Shown piece by piece: positions 32,891 through 37,946 of a DNA stretch of 37,946 bases. Numbering within the stretch: position 1 is the first letter of the stretch; each line of letters opens with the position of its first letter. Source of the stretch: a virus; the IMG/VR virus record IMGVR_UViG_3300044993_000409, positions 1-37,946 of that record. One strand, given 5' to 3'. The notes under the pieces are model-generated. The model saw nothing but the letters and a program-made list of their open reading frames with translations. It did not search any database and was not told where the DNA came from. Position numbers and translations under genes: made by a program.

Positions 32891-34707
32891 GGCTCCCACC
32901 TGTCACGCGACGGAACCGCCGCCAACGCCCGCCGACCTTCCAGCGTCATAATACTGGCCGCACGCTCCACCTTCCGCTCCGGCTTCTTCGTCAACCCCAT
33001 CGAAAGGCACGTCTTGTACGCCAACGCCGCCGCAATTACCCGGTCCGCGTGGTTGAGCCGCGCCCCGGACGGGTCGTTCACGCTCCTCTGGTTCGCGTTC
33101 TCCACCGTCCCCTGCTGCGTCCACCGGAAGTTCAGCGTCTCGTCCAAAGTCAACTCGCTCAGCGACACCACCTCCCCCGTCGCCAAACCCCTCTGAAAGT
33201 CCGCCAACAACCCCACGATCCCCTGCTGCGTCGGGTTCCACCCCGGCTCCGAAGACCGCTCCATCTTGTAACTCAACGGGTTCCTGTTCTGCTCGTAGTA
33301 ACAGTTCTCGTAACCCACGTCCCCCAGCCGCTCGTAAAACTTGCTCCCGGCCCCCTGCTTTTCCCAGCACATGAGCGCCGGCCGACCGTCCGCCGTGCAG
33401 CACAGCCGGCCCAACGCCGCGCAGAACTCCGCGAACTCCCTCGGCTCGATGTTCGGGTCCGCGTACTCCGCCACCACCAGACCCGAGTCCGCGTCCATGA
33501 CCGCCGCGCAACTGTTCGTACTCCCCGTCCCCAACGCCACGTCCACCCCCATCCCGTACCGCCCGTACGGCATCCGTCCGTTCTCCGGCATCTTCCACAA
33601 CCGCAACGGACCGCCATCCGCCTGAATAAGCCGGATCGCACGTCCCGTGGACGAGTCCACGAACAAATACCCCTCCCACACCGGGTCACGACACCGGTCC
33701 TTGGCCGCCTGAACCAACACCTCGTTGAAGAACTTGACGCTCGAACCCCGAGGGTCGATGTCCAAATCCATCGCCACCGCACGAGGCGTCCCCTTCCGCA
33801 CGCACTCCAGATCGTACCACGGACTCCGTATCCCCGGAAACGGACCACCCGTCGGACTCCCCGTCGTCACAAACTCGTAATCCGGCGGAAAGTTGTACTT
33901 GGTGTCCAGAATCTCGTACCCGCCCGGAAAACTCCGGTACAACCCCGCCCGCTTGACCGGATGCTGACTCCAATGCACCGTCAGCTTCCGAATCTCCGGC
34001 GTGTTGTGCGTCAACTGGTAAAACTCCGTGTCCGTCCCCAAATGCGTGCCGTTAAAGAACCGCGTACTCGCCGTGTCAGACGTTCGCTGCCGGATCAAAT
34101 GACCCTCCCGGATCAGCGGAAACTCGTCCACGAACACAATCGTCGCCCGTCCACCCACACCCGCACGACCCGTCGCCGCCTCCCCCGTCACCACCGAACC
34201 CGTCTTCTCATACCCCACGTACATCTTCCGCCGCGTAATCCGCCCCCGCAGCCAACCCGGCAACCTCTCGTGCATGAAGTCCAGCTTCCAAAACAAACTG
34301 TTCGGACTCGGATCGTCCACCGCGTCCGCCGTCTTACTAACAAACAACGCCTGAAAATTGCTCTGGAACAACGCACAATAATCCGACACGATCAGAAACA
34401 ACCACGTAATCCCCATCTCCTTGCTCTTCTGACACACCAAATCCGTCCCGGACTCGATGCTCTCCAGCATGGCCCGCACCGCGTCGTACTGGTAGTCCCA
34501 GCAAATCCACGGCTCCACCCGGTGCACCCCACGCTTCCGAGGGTTAAACTGCCACACAAACGTGTTGATGTAGAAGAAAACGTCCCTCTCACAGGCGTGC
34601 AACAACGCAGCCTGCACCGCCCCATCCCCCTCCGCCGCCCTCAACACCCTCCGCCGCCACCGCAGATTCCCCTCCAAATCCGTAGGTATCTCCCGGTAAT
34701 ACTCCAC
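32887..34707 (-). CDS. terL: Terminase large subunit
   Basis: 606 residues. GTG 34707 is preferred because AGAGGG lies seven bases upstream; TTG 34713 (overlapping the previous stop) and GTG 34749 are alternatives. The ATPase has a deviant Walker A 'CQKSKEMGITW' (92-102), as in many TerL proteins, and Walker B 'VFVDE' with the catalytic Glu (191-195). The nuclease half shows an Asp in 'GMGVDVALGTGSTNS' (D388 region), a second acidic stretch near 'MCWEKQG' and a late Asp in 'NHADRVIAAALAYK', fitting an RNase H-like fold. It translocates and cuts phage DNA during packaging. Confidence 0.92.
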   Translation of the reverse strand: MEYYREIPTDLEGNLRWRRRVLRAAEGDGAVQAALLHACERDVFFYINTFVWQFNPRKRGVHRVEPWICWDYQYDAVRAMLESIESGTDLVCQKSKEMGITWLFLIVSDYCALFQSNFQALFVSKTADAVDDPSPNSLFWKLDFMHERLPGWLRGRITRRKMYVGYEKTGSVVTGEAATGRAGVGGRATIVFVDEFPLIREGHLIRQRTSDTASTRFFNGTHLGTDTEFYQLTHNTPEIRKLTVHWSQHPVKRAGLYRSFPGGYEILDTKYNFPPDYEFVTTGSPTGGPFPGIRSPWYDLECVRKGTPRAVAMDLDIDPRGSSVKFFNEVLVQAAKDRCRDPVWEGYLFVDSSTGRAIRLIQADGGPLRLWKMPENGRMPYGRYGMGVDVALGTGSTNSCAAVMDADSGLVVAEYADPNIEPREFAEFCAALGRLCCTADGRPALMCWEKQGAGSKFYERLGDVGYENCYYEQNRNPLSYKMERSSEPGWNPTQQGIVGLLADFQRGLATGEVVSLSELTLDETLNFRWTQQGTVENANQRSVNDPSGARLNHADRVIAAALAYKTCLSMGLTKKPERKVERAASIMTLEGRRALAAVPSRDRWEP

Positions 34708-34709
34708 GC

Positions 34710-34925
34710 TCAATCCCTCTTGGGAGCCTCCGGATGCGGTATCCGCCACATCGCGTTCCCGCTCCGCCTCACCTCCGAACTGTCCACGTGAATGATCTCC
34801 CCCGTCTCATACAACGCCACCACCCAAATCGTGTTGATCGAGGGACCGTAATCAATCAAAAACAACGCATCACCGTCCCCCCTCGGCGTCCGCACCCATA
34901 TCTCCGGCATTATCCGATGAATCAT
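34710..34925 (-). CDS. 71-residue hypothetical protein upstream of TerL
   Basis: The start is ATG 34925 (or 34928 or 34910); GGGAG lies directly upstream and the gene overlaps the end of the preceding gene. The product is a compact beta protein: 'MPEIWVRTPRGDGDALFLID', 'NTIWVVALYETGEIIHVDSS', with a conserved-looking Gly-Asp-Gly. The stop (TGA 34710-34712) is coupled to the terminase start region. No family recognised. Confidence 0.65.
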   Translation of the reverse strand: MIHRIMPEIWVRTPRGDGDALFLIDYGPSINTIWVVALYETGEIIHVDSSEVRRSGNAMWRIPHPEAPKRD

Positions 34926-35262
34926 CATCTCCCAACAACCTCCTGATAATCTCCTCCACCATCCTCTCACCCATCCCGTCCGCTACACCCTCCCCCACCT
35001 TGGCCCGCAATTCCAAAACCTTCCGCTCCTCCCACTTACGCCGCGTCTCCAGATGCTCAAACTCCATCTTCTCCCACTGAGACAGAAACTTACCCGGGTC
35101 CTTCTCAAATACCACCCGCAACTGCACGTCCACCGCGTCCCGCCAATCCCCACCACCCATCGCCACCCGCCGCATCCTCGCCAACAACGCCGACGGCACA
35201 CGAGCCTCCCCCTCCAACCGCTCCTCCACTATCCTTGCTATGTCCTCACGAGTTAACTCCAT
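34870..35262 (-). CDS. Small-terminase-like or regulatory helical protein
   Basis: 130 residues. ATG 35262 has GGGGGG about six bases upstream; an in-frame extension to 35475 is antisense to the zinc-ribbon gene and was excluded. The product is all helical: 'ELTREDIARIVEERLEGEA', 'KFLSQWEKMEFEHLETRRKW' (coiled coil), 'ERMVEEIIRRLLGD' and an acidic tail. Gene order (before TerL) and the helical, coiled-coil character suggest a small terminase or packaging cofactor, but no clear HTH is seen. It is the first gene of the minus-strand virion operon. Confidence 0.6.
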   Translation of the reverse strand: MELTREDIARIVEERLEGEARVPSALLARMRRVAMGGGDWRDAVDVQLRVVFEKDPGKFLSQWEKMEFEHLETRRKWEERKVLELRAKVGEGVADGMGERMVEEIIRRLLGDDDSSDNAGDMGADAEGGR

Positions 35263-35500
35263 GCCACGCCCCCCAGTCACCTGCAAAAAATGCTTCTTCA
35301 CCTGGATACCACGCACCGACCGCCCAAAACAATGCCGAAAATGCAGAACCCGCACCTGGGACCAACCCGCCTCCATAACCCCTCGCGCACACTCCCTCTC
35401 CAAACTCCCCTGCCACCTCTGCCAACGACTCGGCCCCACACACGACTGCCCACTCTGCATGTCACTCAATTTCACCCTAGCAAAATCCGTACCAACGTAA
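35261..35500 (+). CDS. Double zinc-ribbon protein, divergent from and sharing its start site with the virion operon
   Basis: 79 residues from ATG 35261. Two CxxC...CxxC modules are visible: 'TCKKCFFTWIPRTDRPKQC' continuing RKC and 'TRTWD', and 'CHLCQRLGPTHDCPLC'. The first has the familiar small zinc-finger style (aromatic after the first pair, Pro-Arg, then CxxC and Trp-Asp). Four regularly spaced cysteine pairs are unlikely by chance, which is why I accept the plus strand here. The ribosome site is weak (GAG eight bases upstream). The ATG overlaps, on the opposite strand, the ATG of the minus-strand gene at 35262. DNA-binding regulation of the adjacent promoter is a testable guess. Confidence 0.65.
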   Translation: MPRPPVTCKKCFFTWIPRTDRPKQCRKCRTRTWDQPASITPRAHSLSKLPCHLCQRLGPTHDCPLCMSLNFTLAKSVPT

Positions 35501-35547
35501 AATTTTGCCCCCGACCCTCACTTTTCTAGCTAGTTTTTCGCACCTAG

Positions 35548-35584
35548 TGTTTCATTTGAAACATTATGAGAATGTGCTCATAAT
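35548..35584 (+). promoter_or_regulatory. Rightward promoter embedded in two abutting palindromes (copy 2)
   Basis: TGTTTCATTTGAAACA (35548-35563, one mismatched centre pair) abuts ATTATGAG-N6-CTCATAAT (35563-35584). On the plus strand this reads TTGAAA (35556-35561) - 17 bases - CATAAT (35579-35584), each hexamer five of six to the sigma-70 consensus, predicting a start near 35591. An extra half-site TGAAACA lies at 35595-35601. The element matches the 17047-17083 copy at 34 of 37 positions but faces the other way. The T in the -35 (A in copy 1) predicts a stronger promoter here. Confidence 0.72.
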
Positions 35585-35754
35585 TTCCGAAGCGTGAAAC
35601 ACCACCCCCCAAAGGCCAAAACCACGGGAAGGACAAGGGGGAGGGGGAGACCGGAAAAACCGGACGAGGGGGGTTAAGTCCTACGCACACGTGCAGGGGA
35701 CCCCCCGGGGTCTGGTTCGCCCGGCGGGCGTGCGGGCGGGCGGGGGCCCCCCCT

Positions 35755-35778
35755 CGCGCGCGCGCGCGCGTGCGTGCG
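35755..35778. repeat. Alternating CG/TG tract, Z-DNA-prone
   Basis: Eight CG dinucleotides in a row (35755-35770) followed by TGCGTGCG give 24 strictly alternating pyrimidine-purine bases. Such tracts are known to favour left-handed DNA under negative supercoiling. It is directly flanked by runs of C and G. Confidence 0.8.
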
Positions 35779-35856
35779 GGCGCGCCCTCCCCCCAAGGGA
35801 CCGCGCGCGGGCCTGCAGGCGAGCAGGCGAGCCGGCGGACGAGCGATGACGCCGAT

Positions 35857-35897
35857 GGCAAGCTAGGCAAGCTGGGCCGAGTTTGCCGGTTTTGCCG
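35857..35897. repeat. Iteron-like cluster of 9-base repeats
   Basis: GGCAAGCT occurs at 35857-35864 and 35866-35873 (9-base period). TTTGCCG occurs at 35882-35888 and 35891-35897 (again 9-base period). GGCAA and TTGCC are inverted relatives, so the cluster contains two direct copies on each arm. Such spacing resembles iterons for a replication initiator or repeated operator half-sites. A neighbouring GCAGGCGA tandem pair lies at about 35815-35830. Confidence 0.55.
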
Positions 35898-36037
35898 ATT
35901 GTGCGGGCGCGCCGGCGAGGGGACGCGAAAAAATCCGCGCGGTCGGGTTGCCGGCGAGCCGAGCCGTGCTCAGAATGGCTACGTCGACGCCATGAGCGCC
36001 GTCACCGCCCCGGCGGGATCCGGGAGAGGATCACATC

Positions 36038-36259
36038 ATGAAAGTCTCCGAAGCAATTGGCCACGTCTACGGCGCCCTCGCCGGCGATGCCGACAACGAC
36101 CGCGACCGCGTCGCCCTCGCCCGCCAGCGGATGCGGGACGTGGCCGACGCCATCGCCGACGTGCGGCGCGTGCTTGACATCGGCATGGATGCGCGAGACG
36201 CCGAGGCGCTGAGGGGCGCGGTCCGCCTCGCCCTCGCACTGCTCGCCGAGGGGCGCTGA
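36038..36259 (+). CDS. Small helical protein, first of the hairpin-separated array
   Basis: 73 residues, with ATG 36038 and GGGAGAGG upstream. It is entirely helical and Ala/Asp/Arg-rich ('DRVALARQRMRDVADAIADV', 'ALRGAVRLALALLAEG'), with heptad-like spacing that could support a dimer or helical bundle. It lies about 447 bases downstream of the predicted start of the rightward promoter and is followed by a GC-rich hairpin and a CTCA repeat. No family recognised. Confidence 0.6.
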   Translation: MKVSEAIGHVYGALAGDADNDRDRVALARQRMRDVADAIADVRRVLDIGMDARDAEALRGAVRLALALLAEGR

Positions 36260-36269
36260 CCGTTTCCGT

Positions 36270-36304
36270 CCCGCCCTCGGGCGCCGTGCCTGCGGGCGGG
36301 TTTT
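36270..36304 (+). terminator. Array hairpin 1
   Basis: CCCGCCC (36270-36276) pairs with GGGCGGG (36294-36300) around a 17-base loop that has some internal pairing, followed by TTTT. It starts 11 bases after the stop codon. The 3' arm GCGGGCGGG plus T-run is shared with the next hairpins. Confidence 0.55.
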
Positions 36305-36328
36305 CTCACTCACTCACTCACTCACTCA
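36305..36328 (+). repeat. Tetranucleotide repeat (CTCA)6 upstream of a ribosome site
   Basis: Six exact CTCA units lie between hairpin 1 and the GGAGGG site of the next gene. Length change by strand slippage would alter the hairpin-to-ribosome-site distance but not the reading frame. A degenerate echo (ATCACTCACCCACC) lies at the equivalent place before the 36611 gene. Confidence 0.9.
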
Positions 36329-36343
36329 CCGGAGGGACGCAAG

Positions 36344-36529
36344 ATGATCTACACCCGCATGGGGTCGCCTGTCAGGGTTGTGGCGGCCGGCGACGATGGG
36401 GTCGTCCTGGTGGAGTACCAGGAAGACGGCGACACACGCGAAGTCCATGTGGGCGATCTGCGGGCCGACGGCGGCGCGGCCGAGATCGATGAGGCCATCG
36501 CCGGCGCCATCCACGCCGGGCGTGGCTAG
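36344..36529 (+). CDS. 61-residue small beta protein
   Basis: ATG 36344 with GGAGGG upstream. The sequence suggests a small beta barrel: 'YTRMGSPVRVVAAGDDGVVL', 'VEYQEDGDTREVHVGDLRAD', ending in a short helix 'EIDEAIAGAIHA'. The style is similar to SH3/KOW-like or DUF-type small proteins found in phages. No catalytic residue pattern. It sits between array hairpins 1 and 2. Confidence 0.65.
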   Translation: MIYTRMGSPVRVVAAGDDGVVLVEYQEDGDTREVHVGDLRADGGAAEIDEAIAGAIHAGRG

Positions 36530-36547
36530 TGTGACAGACCCCATTGC

Positions 36548-36575
36548 ACCCGCCCGCCTGGTGCGGGCGGGTTTC
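36548..36575 (+). terminator. Array hairpin 2
   Basis: A perfect 10-bp stem ACCCGCCCGC/GCGGGCGGGT with 5-base loop CTGGT (36548-36572) followed by TTCC. It begins 19 bases after the stop. No canonical promoter is seen between it and the next ribosome site (CGGAGG before 36611). Confidence 0.6.
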
Positions 36576-36610
36576 CTCAACCCATCACTCACCCACCAAC
36601 GGAGGCTGAC

Positions 36611-37069
36611 ATGACCAACACCCTAACCACCCTCACCCCTGCCCGCGTGCGCGAGATTCTCGCGCTCGCAGCCGTCCACAAAGCGATTGACGATGAAGAC
36701 CAAGGCGCGGCGCGGCTCTGCCCAGAGGCTGTGTTGGCCATGCACGGCCGGTTCATTGCTCGCTATGTGACCGAACTGTCAGACGACGAACGCGCCGAGG
36801 TGGCTGCGCTCTCACCCGCGGCCGGACGGCGCGCCCTGCGTCGCGCGGCGCGTCAAGACCCTCTTGCCGCGCTCGAGCACTGCCCGCGGGCGTTGTCGCT
36901 CGCGGCGCGCAGCCGGGCGGCGCTGCAAAATCCGAAGCTAGGCATTGCCCGTTCCCACTGGCTGGATTGTCGCACGATCCGCCGGCTCGCGCGACTGGCG
37001 CCGGACGCATGGAAGCAGCGTCTAGCGGAGCTGCGGGCGGCGCTGCCCGCCGACCGTCTGGCCGACTGA
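36611..37069 (+). CDS. 152-residue helical hypothetical protein
   Basis: ATG 36611 with CGGAGG upstream. It is helical, rich in Ala, Arg and Leu ('VREILALAAVHKAIDDEDQG', 'RRALRRAARQDPLAALEHC', 'LAPDAWKQRLAELRAAL'). Three cysteines are scattered and no zinc pattern is seen. The basic helices could bind nucleic acid. No family recognised. It is the third gene in the hairpin-separated array. Confidence 0.62.
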   Translation: MTNTLTTLTPARVREILALAAVHKAIDDEDQGAARLCPEAVLAMHGRFIARYVTELSDDERAEVAALSPAAGRRALRRAARQDPLAALEHCPRALSLAARSRAALQNPKLGIARSHWLDCRTIRRLARLAPDAWKQRLAELRAALPADRLAD

Positions 37070-37079
37070 CACACACTTC

Positions 37080-37109
37080 CCCTCGCCCGCACCGTGCGGG
37101 CGAGGGTTT
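37080..37109 (+). terminator. Array hairpin 3
   Basis: A perfect 12-bp stem CCCTCGCCCGCA/TGCGGGCGAGGG with a 3-base loop CCG (37080-37106) followed by TTT; the strongest of the set. Only 38 bases separate it from the next ATG at 37145, too few for a full promoter plus leader, so the next gene must be transcribed through this hairpin. Confidence 0.65.
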
Positions 37110-37144
37110 CCTTCCCTGATTGCACCAACACTGAGGACTCACCA

Positions 37145-37360
37145 ATGGCAACCAGCTTTCACGTCACCTGCTACGGCGCGTACGGCCGGCGATTGCCCTC
37201 CGACCTGGAGGGGTACTGCCACCTGCGAGCCCGCGACTGGGCCGATGCGCCCATGGCATTTCATGTGACCCGCGACCGCGCCCGTGAGCTGGCGCGCGAG
37301 GCACGGCGGGCGGTCCGACGGGCCGAACGCGCCCTCGCTCGATGGCGCAACGGAAACTGA
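37145..37360 (+). CDS. 71-residue hypothetical protein
   Basis: ATG 37145 with GAGGA upstream. The N-terminal half looks beta-like and aromatic ('SFHVTCYGAYGRRLPSDLEG'). The C-terminal half is a long Arg-rich helix ('RARELAREARRAVRRAERAL'). Strong positive charge is consistent with nucleic-acid or membrane-surface binding. No family recognised. Confidence 0.6.
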   Translation: MATSFHVTCYGAYGRRLPSDLEGYCHLRARDWADAPMAFHVTRDRARELAREARRAVRRAERALARWRNGN

Positions 37361-37367
37361 CACACTC

Positions 37368-37397
37368 CCCCCGTCCGCACGGCGCGGGCGGGGGTTT
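37368..37397 (+). terminator. Array hairpin 4
   Basis: An 11-bp stem (37368-37378 with 37384-37394, one G-T pair), loop ACGGC, followed by TTTAAT. It starts eight bases after the stop codon. The 3' arm again reads GCGGGCGGGGG then T. Confidence 0.6.
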
Positions 37398-37436
37398 AAT
37401 CAACGCCGGCACGCCGGCACGGGGAGGAGACCAATC

Positions 37437-37886
37437 ATGTCCGAAACAACCCGCGCAGCCCAACTGTTCCACCTGGAACACACAGACACCGTCCTGATCC
37501 GCGCCCGCAAGCGAGCGGACGGCGGGTTCAGCCCTGCCAAGGGCGGGCAGCACGTCTTTAAGTGCAACACCCGGCACACGTTGCGTCAGCGATGTGACAT
37601 CGTGACGCGGGCGCTCACCATCATGCACCACGACGCCAACGCATCGCCGGCGCTGATCGTGGTCGCGATCGAGCAAAAAGGCGAGTGGGAAGTCCTCGGC
37701 GCCATCTGCGAGCGGGGGGACTGGCCGACGTTCGCGCCGCGTGATGAGCTGCGCAAGACTAACGCCTACAATGAGGCCGTTCTCATCGCGGCGGAGCACC
37801 TCGACCGCATCGTCACGATCTTGCAGGAAGACTTTGACCGCGTCCTTCTCACGGACGGCGTCGATATTACGGTACATTCCTCTTGA
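37437..37886 (+). CDS. 149-residue hypothetical protein
   Basis: ATG 37437 with GGGGAGGAG upstream. Mixed alpha/beta: 'HTDTVLIRARKRADGGFSP', 'ASPALIVVAIEQKGEWEVLG', 'YNEAVLIAAEHLDRIVTILQ', ending 'LLTDGVDITVHSS'. It contains several His residues in 'ALTIMHHDAN' but no recognised catalytic set. Soluble, no signal peptide. It is the last complete gene of the array. Confidence 0.65.
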   Translation: MSETTRAAQLFHLEHTDTVLIRARKRADGGFSPAKGGQHVFKCNTRHTLRQRCDIVTRALTIMHHDANASPALIVVAIEQKGEWEVLGAICERGDWPTFAPRDELRKTNAYNEAVLIAAEHLDRIVTILQEDFDRVLLTDGVDITVHSS

Positions 37887-37893
37887 CCAATGC

Positions 37894-37946
37894 GGCAGCG
37901 GCTTCCAGCCCGCTGCCACTTCCCCTCGCCCGCATGGTGCGGGCGG
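37894..37946 (+). terminator. Array hairpins 5 (complete stem plus truncated copy at window end)
   Basis: An 8-bp stem GGCAGCGG/CCGCTGCC (37894-37901, 37910-37917) lies directly after the stop. Then CGCCCGCA-TGG-TGCGGGCG (37927-37945) begins another copy of the array hairpin with the same core as hairpin 3. The window ends inside it. Confidence 0.5.

Larger units (their letters stand above)
35585..36037 (+). other. Non-coding leader / control region (about 450 bp)
   Basis: No ORF here has a credible protein sequence; those that exist are Arg/Pro/Gly shadows. The stretch is dense in palindromes: CCGG-N5-CCGG (about 35652-35664), GACCCC-CC-GGGGTC (about 35699), GCCCGGCGGGC (about 35719) and GGGGGCCCCC. 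It then has a 24-base alternating CG tract and a cluster of 9-base repeats. It lies downstream of the rightward promoter, so it may be a long structured 5' leader, or it may hold a replication origin or packaging site. Confidence 0.5.

Noticed and set aside
35263-35475. N-terminal extension of the small-terminase-like gene
   Set aside because: Antisense to the four-CxxC zinc-ribbon gene and lacking coding texture; ATG 35262 has its own ribosome site.
17047-35584. Terminal inverted repeats of a transposon
   Set aside because: The two 37-bp copies face opposite ways, but the DNA between them is a coherent phage virion operon and no transposase or target duplication is seen; promoter geometry explains the orientation better.
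35544-35870. 108-codon minus-strand ORF across the control region
   Set aside because: Pro/Ala/Arg low complexity; spans the promoter palindromes and GC repeats.
35770-36177. Plus-strand ORF with CRFCRLC peptide
   Set aside because: The cysteine pattern comes from the 9-base DNA repeats, and the frame overlaps the better-supported 36038 gene.
36305-36328. CRISPR-like repeat
   Set aside because: A simple 4-base tandem with no spacers.

Overview
The window looks like most of a GC-rich, tailed double-stranded DNA phage or prophage genome of podovirus type. It has a large terminase, portal, scaffold-like protein, HK97-type capsid candidate, tail-tubular-A-like and tail-tubular-B-like proteins, fibre and lectin-like proteins and a giant internal polyvalent protein. 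I see no tail sheath, tail tube, tape measure, integrase or RNA polymerase. The host is not shown directly. The C-terminal lectin module of the tubular-B-like protein (ending around an HPYK motif) and the composition make me suspect a Planctomycetota host; that is inference only.

Layout. (1) 1-4756, plus strand: a tight DNA-metabolism operon joined by GTGA/ATGA overlaps. It holds the C-terminus of a possible annealing protein, a ParB/HTH protein, a GroES-like co-chaperonin, an SF2 helicase, a 66-residue protein, an HNH nuclease, a SWIM zinc-finger protein, a zinc-ribbon protein and a nuclease-like protein. (2) 4757-6640, plus strand: a loose accessory stretch with GC hairpins, a twin G9 repeat, a double zinc-ribbon gene in a patch very rich in GCGC, a conserved hypothetical gene, a tRNA-like fold, a 39-residue membrane peptide and a gene with an apparent +1 frameshift. 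(3) 35262 down to 6672, minus strand: the virion and lysis operon. Its order is terminase-small-like, small ORF, TerL, portal, small ORF, lysis-like genes including a papain-like peptidase, beta-helix protein, scaffold, capsid, connectors, tail and fibre proteins, internal virion proteins and a protein of about 2,388 residues. (4) 35261-37946, plus strand: a double zinc-ribbon gene starting divergently on the same codon as the minus-strand operon, a promoter/operator, a non-coding region of about 450 bp, then five small unknown genes, each followed by a GC-rich hairpin.

Most striking non-coding signal: two nearly identical 37-bp AT-rich elements (17047-17083 and 35548-35584, 34 of 37 positions equal, opposite orientation). 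Each consists of two abutting palindromes, and each contains a sigma-70-type promoter of the form (T/A)TGAAA-N17-CATAAT. One points leftward into the fibre and internal-virion genes. The other points rightward into the non-coding leader and the hairpin-separated small-gene array. A single phage- or host-encoded regulator could therefore control both units. With the hairpin array, this is the best candidate here for an undescribed regulatory system.

Limits: family calls rest on motifs read by eye. No database search, folding energy or k-mer statistic was computed. Counts given are hand counts on stated stretches.
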